A DNA stretch of 64,000 nucleotides from Ectothiorhodospiraceae bacterium (GTDB taxonomy: Bacteria > Pseudomonadota > Gammaproteobacteria > Nitrococcales > Aquisalimonadaceae). The stretch is from NCBI GenBank assembly GCA_020831885.1, contig JAFIFU010000004.1:1-64000 (forward strand), given 5' to 3'. Positions 53,433 to 62,819 of the stretch are shown here, piece after piece. Position 1 is the first letter of the stretch. Every line of letters begins with the position of its first letter. The notes under the pieces are model-generated. The model was given only the letters and a program-made list of their open reading frames with translations. It was not told the origin of the DNA and did no database searches. The position numbers were made by a program, and so were the translations under genes.

Positions 53433-54629
53433 CTACCCAGGCCCGAGCCGGGACAGCGCCCGCCTCAGGTAACCGTAACCAACACGTTCCTGCTCAAGCC
53501 GCAAACAGTCACCGAATGCGTTGTCGCGCAGGGCGCGATACACCGCCTGCTCCGACGCGGTGAGATTCGGTAGCACACCAGTGAAACGCTTGCCGTGGGG
53601 CTCGGCACCCCAGAGTTCCCTGTGCGCCTCAAGGGTCTCCTGGTCCATGAGCAGGGAGCGGGCATGGGGCAGACGGGTCCGCAGGCGGTTAAGCATGGCA
53701 AAACCATGGGTATCGATATCGCCCCAATAGTAGACTTCCACCTGCTGCAGCCAGTGGACCCCAGCCAGACGGTCAAGCCCGTATCCCAGACCGAAAATCA
53801 CCAGACTTCCTGGATGTTCCGGAAACGCGAGACCGTTGATCTCATTCTCGGTGATGAACACCCGCCTCACCGGCAGACGCAGCTCGCCGAATTCCCGCGC
53901 GGGTACAGACAGATCACTCAGCCCCTGGATACGGAGCCGCACATCCAGCACACGGAACCGGACCAGAGGGGGTTTTCCGAGCAAACCGTAGCGCTGTTCG
54001 AAGCCCCGGGTACCGCTTACCTTCCGGTTAACAGCCTGGTCCGGCAGCGCCGCGTCCAGCAGTTCCGACAGCAGTTTGCGCCGGCCCTCGATGAACTTGG
54101 TGTCCACGCCGGGGATGTCCAACTGCCTCAGGTAAATCCGCGGGTTCGGGTTTGCCTGAAACCAACTCAGCACATCAAGGATGCGCGGCCATGCCTCGGC
54201 TTCCGCCAGCAGCTGCTGCGGCCGCCGGACCAGCCAGTCCGTAAGGGAAGGAAACCGTCGCAGCGTTTCGTCCACCAGGCACCGGAAACGCTCCGCCTCC
54301 CGCTGGCGGCCGATCAGGCGCAGCCCATCGTCCTCCGTTGGGATAACAGCGCCATCCGGCAGGTCGTTGGCGCCGTGAACCCGGTGGTTGACCCGCCGCC
54401 AGGTGATCTCGTAGCCATACCCACGGGCAGACCGACTGTGGGCTTGGAGTTCCTGCACCCACTGGCGTACAGCGGCGAAATCCTGGGCAAGCTCCCTTGA
54501 GCCGGGCCTGCGCAGCCGCAGCGTACGCGGGAAGATGCGCTCCCCGCGAACCCGGGCGGAAAGCCAGTCACCCCGTTCCCACAGGCGCAGCAACTGCTGG
54601 CGCAGATCCCCGGGCGTGGTCCAGCTCAT
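53433..54629 (-). CDS. jetD: Wadjet system nuclease subunit JetD
   Basis: A 398-aa JetD with an N-terminal DUF3322 part and a C-terminal Toprim-like nuclease of the DUF2220 type. The acidic residues are in ITENEINGLAF and YWGDIDTHGFAML. JetD cleaves DNA recognised as small circular plasmid after loop extrusion by JetABC. It overlaps jetC as ATGA and is the last gene of the operon. Confidence 0.93.
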   Translation of the reverse strand: MSWTTPGDLRQQLLRLWERGDWLSARVRGERIFPRTLRLRRPGSRELAQDFAAVRQWVQELQAHSRSARGYGYEITWRRVNHRVHGANDLPDGAVIPTEDDGLRLIGRQREAERFRCLVDETLRRFPSLTDWLVRRPQQLLAEAEAWPRILDVLSWFQANPNPRIYLRQLDIPGVDTKFIEGRRKLLSELLDAALPDQAVNRKVSGTRGFEQRYGLLGKPPLVRFRVLDVRLRIQGLSDLSVPAREFGELRLPVRRVFITENEINGLAFPEHPGSLVIFGLGYGLDRLAGVHWLQQVEVYYWGDIDTHGFAMLNRLRTRLPHARSLLMDQETLEAHRELWGAEPHGKRFTGVLPNLTASEQAVYRALRDNAFGDCLRLEQERVGYGYLRRALSRLGPG

Positions 54630-57600
54630 GGGGCGATGCGCCGGCGGGCGGCCTTCTCCGCCCGGTATTCTTCTATGGTGAGATTCCGCACCATGGATTC
54701 CCGCCCTTCCATGTTGTGCACGAAACCCACGCTGGAGACGAAAGGCTCGATGATGTGGATCTTCTGTAGCGGTGTAACGATGAGCAGTTGCAGATTCAGG
54801 CGACGAAACAGCTCCAGACCATAACGGGCGGATTCATCCGATCCCCTGCCGAAAGCCTCGTCGATAACCACGAAACGGAAGGAACGTGAACGCGTCTCCC
54901 CCCATTCCAGGCCGAACTGGTACGCCAGGCTGGCGGCCAGCACCGTGTAGGCCAGCTTCTCTTTCTGCCCGCCCGATTTTCCGCCGGAATCGGTGTAGTG
55001 CTCGTACTCGGTGTCGTCCTCCCGCCAGCGTTCCGAGGCGGAGAAGACGAACCAGTTGCGCACATCCGTCACCTTGCGGGTCCAGCGCCGGTCCAGGTCG
55101 GTGGTACCTTCCCGGCCCCGGAACCGTTCGATGATGGCCTTCACCTGCAGGAACTTGGCCTCGGAGTACTGGTCGTCCGCAGAGCCGGTGAGCGCGTCTT
55201 CGGTGCAGGCACGCAGGCTCTGCTGGAAGTCGCGAATCTCCGCATCCCCGGCGCTCTCTGCCAGGAGGGTGATGTAACGGTTGTCGTTGTAGTCGATCTC
55301 CCGCAGGGAGCGGTTGATGGTGGCGATGCGCTCCAGGATGGCCTGGCGCTCCCGATGCAACCGGCTCTGGAAGGCGGCCACCTCGCGGATGGTGTTCTCG
55401 TTTAGCAGCTCCTTGAAGCGGGCCTCGAACCGGGGCAGGTCATCAGCCTGCAATTGCGCAAGCATGGCCCGGTAGTCGTCGGCGGCGTCGATGCTCACGT
55501 CCACCTCCTGGCTGTCCAGAGGCCAGGCGGCATGGTAGCTGCGCATGGCGTCGATGATGCGATCGCGCAATGCGGCCAGACGCTTGTCCCCCGCATCGAT
55601 CCTGCCCTGAAGCCACTCCCGCATGTCCTTTTCCCGGTTGTCACAGGACTCCACCGTCAGGGTGTGCTGGCCCAAGGCCTCGTTGCGCATCTCCGCCAGC
55701 TTCGGGAAGTAGGTCGTCTGCGCCTCTTGGGGGGTGGCCTCCAGCAGGGTGTGGCAGTCCGCCTGCTGGTCCCGGGCCTGTTCCTGCTTGAGCTCAGTGG
55801 CGCTGAGAGCCCGGTCTGTTTCGCGAACCTCCCCCTCCAACCCGGTAATGGCCTGCTCCACCTCGTCCAGTTGCCGCTCCAGCGCCCGAAGCACGTCGGA
55901 GCCCTCGGCCAGTGCCTGATATTCCCGTTCCAAGGCCTGGATGTCGGCGGCCAGGGGGCGCCAGTCCAGGGTCTCGAAATCCTGGAAGTGGGCCAGGGCA
56001 TGGATGGTGTCCCGCCGCTCCTGCTGGGCCCGCTGCGCCCGTTGCCACTGATCGATCTGTCGTGCGATCCCCTGCATCCGCTGGGTCAGGGTGGCGGCCT
56101 CGGCCTCCAGGGCGGCGATCTTGGCCTCGTTGGTCCAGCCCAGTATGTAGCGGGCGCGATCGTCGATGCGATGGCGGTCGTCCTTTTCGTGGCGGCCACC
56201 ACCGGCCTTGATCTGGCCGGCACGGGTCAGGGCGCGTTTCTCCCGCCGGAACTGCTGCAGGTCGGTGCAACAGGCGTAGTCGAAACGCCGGCCCAGCTCC
56301 TGTTCCAGCCAGGGGTAGAAGGCCGACTCCGGGCGGATGGCCAGCTTGCGCACCAGAGAGTGGGGGTGCAGATCCGGGAGCGGGGCGTCCCGGGACTCGC
56401 GGACCCGGTAGTAAACCAGCCGCCCCCGGAGATGGGTACGCTCCACCCACTCGGCCACCCCGGCGTAGTGGGCGTCCGGCACCAGCAGGGAGAGACCGAA
56501 GTTGTGCAGCACCCGCTCAATGGCGCCCTCCCAGTCCCGCTCCTCGTCGCGCACCTGCAGCAGTTCGCCGGCGAAGGGCAATGCCTCGGCATCCAGCCCC
56601 AGGGCATCGCACAGGGCCTCGCGGATGCTCAGCATGGCGGCCGGGAGATTGGAGCGGCGGTTCCGCAGGGAGGCCAGTTCGGTGTCCAGGCCCTCGTGAC
56701 GGTCCTTGAGCTGGCGCAGTTCAACGCTGGCCTCGGTGATCCGGTTCTGCAACTCGCCGTGGGCTGTCTCGGTGGCCTCCAGCGCCGCACCCAGGGCGGC
56801 CCGGTTGTCGTGGAAAACCTGGACGCTGGTGGCGTCAGGCAGCTCCAGTTTGTGTGCCAGCGCCCGGTAGCGTTCCGCCTGAGCGCTGCGCTGGGCCTTT
56901 TCCCGCCCTTTGCGCTCCAGTTCCACCTTGATCCGTTCCAGCCGATCGCCGCCGTTGTCGGCGATGGCCTGTTTCAGCTCGTCCCGCCGGGCGCGCTGTT
57001 CGGTCAGCCGGCTGCCCAGGGTTTCCGCCCGCCGGCGCAGGCGGTGCGCTTCTTCGCTCAGATTCTCAAGCCGACGGTCGAGCAGATCGCTTTTCAACGA
57101 CGCGAACCAGGGCCGTAAGGCTTCCCGGCAATGGCGCAGTTCCTCCGCCCACGCCGCCTTTTCGGCGTGTTCGTCGGCGTCTTTCACCAGGGGCGTGAGC
57201 TGCTCCACCTGGGTGCGGGCTTTTACCACCGCCTCATGGGCCCGATTCAGATCGTCGAAGTGGCGGATCAGGGCATCGATGCGGTCGGCCACCGGAAAGG
57301 CCTCCAGCATGTGACCGCGCACGAACTCGGTGAGATTGCCCACCGATTTCATGGACACCGTCTGGTTGAACAGCTCCATGGCCTGTTCGTTATCGATGCC
57401 GAAACGACGGCGGAAAGCACCGCCGTAAGGAGGGAAAGTGTCGTGCAGTTCCACCCGTGGGAGATCCCGTAACCGCTTACGCAGATTGGCCAGGTCGGAG
57501 CCGAAGTCGGCGAAGTGCTCGGCGATACTCAGCTCGCCATCGGCCACCACGAAGAAGCGGGCTGGCTGGCCCTGAATATCCTTCATCCAGAAGACCTGGG

Positions 57601-58021
57601 CCAGGGTCACGTCCTGACCGAACCCCTCGTTGTGGAAGTGGCCGAGTATGACCGAGTAGTTGTTATGGTCCCGCAGTCCCACCGGCTTGCTGGCCATGCC
57701 CGTGTCGCTGCGTTCGGACTTGTAATAGCCCAGCACGTAGGAGCGCAGACTGCGCTCCTTGGCCTCGGCTCCGGCGGCCTTGTTGTAGATGATGCGCTGG
57801 GCGGGGACCAACAGGGTGGTGATGGCATCCACCAGAGTGGACTTGCCGGAGCCGATATCTCCGGTGAGCAGGCTGTTGTCACCACCGGGGTGCAGGGACC
57901 AGACACGCTGGTGAAAGGTTCCCCAGTTGTAGACCTCCAGCCGTTGCAGACGGAAACCGGTACGGGCATCAGACCCGGCGAAATCCAGGCCCAGATTTGC
58001 TTCGGCGCCGTCCATGGTCAC
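54626..58021 (-). CDS. jetC: Wadjet SMC-like ATPase JetC
   Basis: An 1131-aa SMC-like ATPase. Walker A GDIGSGKST is at 54-62; long coiled-coil arms fill ~280-900; the signature SGGQKEKLAY and the Walker B FVVIDEAFGR are in the last 150 residues. It is the motor of the plasmid-loop-extruding complex. The start is GTG at 58021, overlapping jetB as GTGA; an ATG at 58015 is possible. Confidence 0.95.
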   Translation of the reverse strand: MTMDGAEANLGLDFAGSDARTGFRLQRLEVYNWGTFHQRVWSLHPGGDNSLLTGDIGSGKSTLVDAITTLLVPAQRIIYNKAAGAEAKERSLRSYVLGYYKSERSDTGMASKPVGLRDHNNYSVILGHFHNEGFGQDVTLAQVFWMKDIQGQPARFFVVADGELSIAEHFADFGSDLANLRKRLRDLPRVELHDTFPPYGGAFRRRFGIDNEQAMELFNQTVSMKSVGNLTEFVRGHMLEAFPVADRIDALIRHFDDLNRAHEAVVKARTQVEQLTPLVKDADEHAEKAAWAEELRHCREALRPWFASLKSDLLDRRLENLSEEAHRLRRRAETLGSRLTEQRARRDELKQAIADNGGDRLERIKVELERKGREKAQRSAQAERYRALAHKLELPDATSVQVFHDNRAALGAALEATETAHGELQNRITEASVELRQLKDRHEGLDTELASLRNRRSNLPAAMLSIREALCDALGLDAEALPFAGELLQVRDEERDWEGAIERVLHNFGLSLLVPDAHYAGVAEWVERTHLRGRLVYYRVRESRDAPLPDLHPHSLVRKLAIRPESAFYPWLEQELGRRFDYACCTDLQQFRREKRALTRAGQIKAGGGRHEKDDRHRIDDRARYILGWTNEAKIAALEAEAATLTQRMQGIARQIDQWQRAQRAQQERRDTIHALAHFQDFETLDWRPLAADIQALEREYQALAEGSDVLRALERQLDEVEQAITGLEGEVRETDRALSATELKQEQARDQQADCHTLLEATPQEAQTTYFPKLAEMRNEALGQHTLTVESCDNREKDMREWLQGRIDAGDKRLAALRDRIIDAMRSYHAAWPLDSQEVDVSIDAADDYRAMLAQLQADDLPRFEARFKELLNENTIREVAAFQSRLHRERQAILERIATINRSLREIDYNDNRYITLLAESAGDAEIRDFQQSLRACTEDALTGSADDQYSEAKFLQVKAIIERFRGREGTTDLDRRWTRKVTDVRNWFVFSASERWREDDTEYEHYTDSGGKSGGQKEKLAYTVLAASLAYQFGLEWGETRSRSFRFVVIDEAFGRGSDESARYGLELFRRLNLQLLIVTPLQKIHIIEPFVSSVGFVHNMEGRESMVRNLTIEEYRAEKAARRRIAP

Positions 58022-58611
58022 CCCTCCTCCCCTGTGGTGGACCCGGCGTGGGCCCGGTACTCGGCCAGGCGCGCATCGAATTCAGCCAGCCACTGGGCAT
58101 CCACGTAGGCCTTGATAATGCGGCGGACCTCATAGTGGTGCTCCTGTCCGCGCAGGCGGCGCAGAAAACCCAGGTCCACCACCTTGTTGATATCGGCGTG
58201 CACCCGATCCACCAGCTTCGCCTCATTGGTGTTGGGGGGAAGAAAGACCCGGATAAGCTCCACGATCTCCTCCCTGGAAAGGATCAGCCTTGGGTCGCCG
58301 CCGCCGGCGTCGTGCTCCACCAGCTTCTTTCGCAGCAGAGCCAATAGCAGGCTCACCGGGTAGCTGAGTTGCCGCCGGGGCACCAGGCGGGGCAGTTCCG
58401 GTTCGTCGTCACCGGTCTCGCGCTGGCGCAGGCAGGCATAGCCCTCGGCCTCGTCCAGCAGCAGGTCCAGGCCCAGCACCGCCACGTGATCCCGCACCCG
58501 GGCCTGGTGCTCCAGCAGGGCCTGCCAGTAACGGGGGTTCTGGTCTTGGTAAAGCACTCCCTTGAACAGGGTGATCAGCATGGGGGAAAAATCGATGTCC
58601 GGTTCCGGCAT
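58018..58611 (-). CDS. jetB: Wadjet KITE-type subunit JetB (DUF4194)
   Basis: A 197-aa DUF4194 protein. Winged-helix-like segments including SREEIVELIRVFLP and EAKLVDRVHADINKVVDLGFLRRL match the MksE/KITE role of JetB. It lies 21 bases after jetA and overlaps jetC. Confidence 0.93.
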   Translation of the reverse strand: MPEPDIDFSPMLITLFKGVLYQDQNPRYWQALLEHQARVRDHVAVLGLDLLLDEAEGYACLRQRETGDDEPELPRLVPRRQLSYPVSLLLALLRKKLVEHDAGGGDPRLILSREEIVELIRVFLPPNTNEAKLVDRVHADINKVVDLGFLRRLRGQEHHYEVRRIIKAYVDAQWLAEFDARLAEYRAHAGSTTGEEG

Positions 58612-58632
58612 GGGCTGGTTCGCGTTCGTGGC

Positions 58633-60072
58633 CTATCGGCAAAAAATGACCTGGGGCAAAGTCGCACTGCGGGCGATGCCATCCGCGTCCCGCCAGTGTA
58701 CCCGCTGAGCCCCGCCTTCATCGATCACGCTGCGGTGATCCTCGGTGGCCAGCGCCAGATAGGTGACCAACTCGGCCAGTCCCTGCTCCAGGGGATAATC
58801 CTCCAGCAACGCCGCCAAGCTGATCTGGTCGCGGGTCTGCAGGGCCTGCCGTACCCGGTGCTGCAACCGACCCCGATCCACATAGGCCTGGTCGAACAGG
58901 ACGTCCACACCGCCTTCGGCCTCCCCTGCTTCCAGCACCTGCTGGTCGATATGGGGCTTCACAGGAAGGCTGAACAGAGGGCGCTCCATGGGCAGTTCAG
59001 CCCGGGGAGCGGGCTCGTCCAGGGACAGGGTGAACTCAGTCGGCGGCGGGGCATTCCGCAGGGCCAGGGCGTGCTGCTCCAGATCCCGGATCAGCGCCAT
59101 GATGCGGCGGTTCTCCAACCAGGCCTGGTCGTCCAGGTAACGCCGTAACTGCTCGGAAAGCCGGGCCACCACCCGTTGCGTGTGTTCCCCCGCCGCCAGC
59201 CAGTCGTAGTGGACACGGGCCAGCTCCGGGTCCGGTTCCAGTTCTTGCACCGGCTTGAGCGAGAGTGTGCGGGCCAGCAGCACGGTCAATTCCTCCTGCC
59301 GGGAGGGGGACATGAGCAGATCCCAGAAGGCGCGGAAACTGCGGCCCTGATCCGATTCGGCGATACGGTCGTGCTCACCGAACACCTGGTCCAGAACGTC
59401 GCCCTTGCCCCCCTCCCAGGTGGCCACCTGCTCCCGCACCTGGCGGTCCAGGGCTCGGAAGTTGGCCTCCACCTGGCGGAAGTCCCCCAGCAGCCCCCGG
59501 GCGGTGTCCGCCATCTGCAGGAAACGCTCCCGAAGCCGGGTGGGATCCATCAGGGTGAGGTGGCCGGCGCGTACCTGGTCGATTTCGCGCTGGATGGCGT
59601 CGCGGCGCGCTTCCAGATCGCGGATGCGGGCCTCCGGGTCGGTTTCCGAACCCTCCACAATCTGTTTCAACAAATCGAAGACCAGGGTGAGGCGGGATTC
59701 GGCACCGATAAAATGTGGCTGTTCCAGCCCGGCAAGCCAGCGTATGGCCTGTTCGGTGCCCGGGGTGAGATCGTAGTGGGGTTCGTCGCTGTCCTGGGGA
59801 TAGTATTTACGCAGCCAGCCCCGTTCGTCGTTGGCCCAGTCGGCCAGATACGCCGGGGCGGAGCGGGGGAAGGCCTCCTCCCCCATCTGATCACGCAGGT
59901 GGAAGAGATAGTCCTCCAAGGCGTTCTCCAGTTCCGAGGCGGCCAGCACCCGCACGTTGGGCTCGACGAAGCAGCGGTGCAAGAATGCGATGACCATGGG
60001 TGCATGGTCGGCCTGGAGTAGCCGCCAGCCGGGGTGGGTACGTCTCAGGCGGTGGAGGTAATCGTGATCCAT
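58633..60072 (-). CDS. jetA: Wadjet kleisin-like subunit JetA (DUF3375)
   Basis: A 479-aa DUF3375 protein with helical N-terminal domain, coiled-coil middle (EARIRDLEARRDAIQREIDQVRAG) and a C-terminal winged-helix-like part, the JetA/MksF kleisin arrangement. It is the first gene of the four-gene system. The promoter lies between it and the toxin-antitoxin pair. Confidence 0.93.
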   Translation of the reverse strand: MDHDYLHRLRRTHPGWRLLQADHAPMVIAFLHRCFVEPNVRVLAASELENALEDYLFHLRDQMGEEAFPRSAPAYLADWANDERGWLRKYYPQDSDEPHYDLTPGTEQAIRWLAGLEQPHFIGAESRLTLVFDLLKQIVEGSETDPEARIRDLEARRDAIQREIDQVRAGHLTLMDPTRLRERFLQMADTARGLLGDFRQVEANFRALDRQVREQVATWEGGKGDVLDQVFGEHDRIAESDQGRSFRAFWDLLMSPSRQEELTVLLARTLSLKPVQELEPDPELARVHYDWLAAGEHTQRVVARLSEQLRRYLDDQAWLENRRIMALIRDLEQHALALRNAPPPTEFTLSLDEPAPRAELPMERPLFSLPVKPHIDQQVLEAGEAEGGVDVLFDQAYVDRGRLQHRVRQALQTRDQISLAALLEDYPLEQGLAELVTYLALATEDHRSVIDEGGAQRVHWRDADGIARSATLPQVIFCR

Positions 60073-60116
60073 GGAAGCGTTCGCGGCCGCGGATGTGGAT
60101 GGAGTGTAGCAAATTG

Positions 60117-60142
60117 AATTGGTACCATAAACGGTACCGCTT
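60117..60142. promoter_or_regulatory. Inverted GGTACC pair in the jetA/antitoxin divergent region
   Basis: GGTACC at 60121-60126 and 60133-60138 flank ATAAAC. AATT-GGTACC on one side and GGTACC-GCTT on the other suggest an operator that the antitoxin would bind; it also lies upstream of jetA. Confidence 0.5.
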
Positions 60143-60161
60143 AAAGTGCCGGAGAAAGATT

Positions 60162-60434
60162 ATGGCAAATATCATCTCGGCCCAGGAAATCAAGCGCAGG
60201 GGTATCGGTGCCGTGGATGAAGCACTGAAGGAAGGTCCGGTCCACGTCGTACGACGCAATAGGGCGCAATACGTCATCCTGACCGAGGAAGACTATCAGC
60301 GCCTCACTGCGGGCCAGGCATCCCAATCGCAGCTCTGGGACCGGTTACTGGCAACCCCGCCGCAGACAACCGGTCGCAGCCGGACGGCGATGGATCAGGC
60401 GCTGGAAGAAGAGCGTTCGTCCTGGGGGCGCTGA
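60162..60434 (+). CDS. Phd/YefM-like antitoxin
   Basis: A 90-aa antitoxin. SAQEIKRRGIGAVDEAL and VHVVRRNRAQYVILTEEDYQRL are Phd/YefM-like strands and helix. The C-terminus (TAMDQALEEERSSWGR) would bind the toxin. The start follows GGAGAAAGATT. It lies three bases upstream of the PIN gene. The upstream open frame is promoter sequence and is not part of it. Confidence 0.85.
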   Translation: MANIISAQEIKRRGIGAVDEALKEGPVHVVRRNRAQYVILTEEDYQRLTAGQASQSQLWDRLLATPPQTTGRSRTAMDQALEEERSSWGR

Positions 60435-60436
60435 CG

Positions 60437-60853
60437 GTGGTTTTTCTGGATGCCAGCGCGATCATCTATCTTCTGGAGGGGGATCCGCCTGCACGCCTGG
60501 CGGCACAGCAGGTTCTGGCTCAACTGCGCGGGCAAGGCGACCCACCTCCTCTGGCGGTTTCGGCGTTGAGCATACTGGAGTGCAGGGTCCGGCCGATGCG
60601 GGACCACGACCAGGGACTACTGGGACGCTATGACGCGTTCTTCAACGACCCCGGCCTCGTCATCGTCCCGCTGGACCGAAAGGTGCTGGAGCACGCCACG
60701 ACACTCCGTGCCCAGTACAAGCTCCGCACCCCGGATGCCTTGCAGGCGGCCTCCTCCCTCACAACCAACCCACAGTCCGCATTCGTCACCGGCGATGATG
60801 ATTTCACCCGCGTGCCCCGGTTACGGGTACACCGCATCGAGCCTGACCACTGA
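60437..60853 (+). CDS. PIN-domain toxin (VapC-like)
   Basis: A 138-aa PIN-domain ribonuclease toxin. Its acidic metal residues are D5 in FLDASAI, E48 in ILECR, D100 in RTPDALQAA and D120/D121 in VTGDDDF. GTG start two bases after the antitoxin stop. The pair may stabilise the Wadjet island or act as an independent defence system. Confidence 0.9.
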   Translation: MVFLDASAIIYLLEGDPPARLAAQQVLAQLRGQGDPPPLAVSALSILECRVRPMRDHDQGLLGRYDAFFNDPGLVIVPLDRKVLEHATTLRAQYKLRTPDALQAASSLTTNPQSAFVTGDDDFTRVPRLRVHRIEPDH

Positions 60854-60976
60854 GCCCAGCGTCGAAGGTGGTTTATACCGCCCGTGCACGTCAGCGTGGC
60901 CGGCTTCACCGGTCTCCGGGGCCGCCTGATCACCCGTACCCGAGATTTCCGGTGACGGGGCGCCGGCCGTCTGTAC

Positions 60977-61762
60977 TCACGGGTGCTCGATAACCAGGAT
61001 CCCGCCGTTTATCGGATCCGTGACCACGGCGAGATCCGCCTGATAGGTCCGTGAAAGTCGCTCGCTGGTGAACACATCGTCCGGTGGCCCCTTTATCTGC
61101 AGGCGGCCGTGATCCAGCAGACAGACCTCGTCCGCATAACGCGCGGCGAGATTGATATCGTGCAGAACGACAACCACCATGCCCCCTGCCCTGGCGATGG
61201 ACTTGGCCACCGCCAACACGGACGCCCGCTTTCCCAGATCCAGGCTGGAAGTCGGCTCATCAAGCAGGAGCAATGGAGGGTGTTCACCCCAGCTATCCGG
61301 GTCCGGTCCGGTCTGTGCCAGCACTCTGGCCATGTGGACGCGCTGCTGCTCCCCTCCCGATAGCGCCAGGTAAGACCGATCCGACGCCCAGGCCATGCCC
61401 ACGAGTTCCAGGCACTGATTGACAATGGCGTTGTTCACCGAACGCGGGGTCACGTGAGGAGACCGCCCCAGTGCTACCACGTCGCTGACGCGGAGGGCGG
61501 CAGCCAGCGAGAATTGCTGCGAAAGGTAGGCGCGGACGCGCGCCAGTTCCCTCGGACGCCAACGGGAACAGGGTCGGCCGTGAAGCGTGATCTCGCCCTG
61601 CCCGCGGGGCGGCGTCTGCGCAAGCGCTGTCATTAACGTGGTCTTGCCCGCGCCATTGGGGCCGACCAACGCCAGTAGCTGCCCCGGTCTGACGCAGAGC
61701 TGGGCAAGGTCCAACACGACTTTGCCGCTTCGTCGGATCAGCAGATCGCGGACTTCAAGCAT
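60977..61762 (-). CDS. hmuV: Haem/cobalamin-type ABC importer ATPase
   Basis: A 261-aa ABC ATPase. Walker A GPNGAGKTT is at 34-42, the signature LSGGEQQRVHMARVL follows, then LLLDEPTSSLD. The ATP-binding partner of the FecCD-type permease upstream. Overlap of eight bases with the permease gene. Haem is preferred to cobalamin because of the binding protein; siderophore is the other alternative. Confidence 0.88.
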   Translation of the reverse strand: MLEVRDLLIRRSGKVVLDLAQLCVRPGQLLALVGPNGAGKTTLMTALAQTPPRGQGEITLHGRPCSRWRPRELARVRAYLSQQFSLAAALRVSDVVALGRSPHVTPRSVNNAIVNQCLELVGMAWASDRSYLALSGGEQQRVHMARVLAQTGPDPDSWGEHPPLLLLDEPTSSLDLGKRASVLAVAKSIARAGGMVVVVLHDINLAARYADEVCLLDHGRLQIKGPPDDVFTSERLSRTYQADLAVVTDPINGGILVIEHP

Positions 61763-62819
61763 AGGCCAGCCTCCTCACCCTGTTGCGAAGCAGCAGGATG
61801 AAGAACGGTGCACCGATTAACGCCGTGAGGATGCCAATGGGCAGCTCGGTCGGTGCTACCACGGTGCGCGCCGTCAGGTCCGCACCCGTCAGCAATGCAG
61901 CGCCCATCAACGCGCTGGCCGGGAGTAACGCGCCGTGATTCGGCCCGACCAGTAAACGGCAAACGTTGGGAACGACCAGACCGACAAAACCGATCACGCC
62001 ACAGAATGCGACAACCACGCCGACACCCGCAGCGCTCAAGACGAGAAGCACCGTTTTCAGATATGTCACATTGAAACCGAGGCAGGCGGCGTCGCCTTCT
62101 CCGAGCAGCAGCGCATTCAACGGCCTCAACAGGAAGGGCACCGACGCCAGCAACACGAACAGGACGCAGACAGCAACAATGACCTGCGGCCAGCCTGCGC
62201 CCGCAAGGCTGCCCAGGGTCCAGATCGTGAAATTGCGTAGCTGATCGTCTGTTGCAACGTAGACCAGCATGCCGATGCCGGCTCCCGCCAGCGCGTTCAC
62301 CGCAATCCCGGCAAGGAGAAGATGACTGGCATCCGCGTGGCCGCCGTGGCTGGCAAGCCGGAGTACCAGCAACATCGAGACCATGGCGCCGGCGAAAGCG
62401 AGGAGCGGCACGAACCAGACCCCCAGCGTGCCCGCGGCGCCCGGGAACAGCGCGGCACCGAGAATCATTCCGACAGCCGCCGCCAGCGCCGCCCCGGCGG
62501 AACTGCCGATGAGCCCGGGATCCGCAAGGGGGTTCCGGAACAGGGTCTGCATCATGGCACCGGCAAGCCCCAGGATGGCACCGGCAATCAGCGCCAGGAT
62601 CACGCGGGGAAGCCGTATCTCGGTCAGTACCGCATAATGGAACGGATCGATACCCGATCCGCCACCCACCGCCTGTCTCAGCACATCCACCACATCTCGC
62701 AGCGGTATTTCCACCGCACCCTGGCCCAGCGCAGCCAGCGGAACCAGGACAACGGCAACCCCCAGCAGGGCAAGCACGACCCCGTTGGCCGTGCCCACGC
62801 TTCGCATGTCCAGGCTCAT
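61755..62819 (-). CDS. hmuU: FecCD-type ABC importer permease
   Basis: A 354-aa inner-membrane permease with about ten helices. PRVILALIAGAILGLAGAMMQTLFRNPLADPGLIGSSAGAALAA is the FecCD signature, and VVPNVCRLLVGPNHGALLPASAL the ATPase-contact loop. It overlaps the binding protein gene as ATGA. Confidence 0.9.
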   Translation of the reverse strand: MSLDMRSVGTANGVVLALLGVAVVLVPLAALGQGAVEIPLRDVVDVLRQAVGGGSGIDPFHYAVLTEIRLPRVILALIAGAILGLAGAMMQTLFRNPLADPGLIGSSAGAALAAAVGMILGAALFPGAAGTLGVWFVPLLAFAGAMVSMLLVLRLASHGGHADASHLLLAGIAVNALAGAGIGMLVYVATDDQLRNFTIWTLGSLAGAGWPQVIVAVCVLFVLLASVPFLLRPLNALLLGEGDAACLGFNVTYLKTVLLVLSAAGVGVVVAFCGVIGFVGLVVPNVCRLLVGPNHGALLPASALMGAALLTGADLTARTVVAPTELPIGILTALIGAPFFILLLRNRVRRLAYA

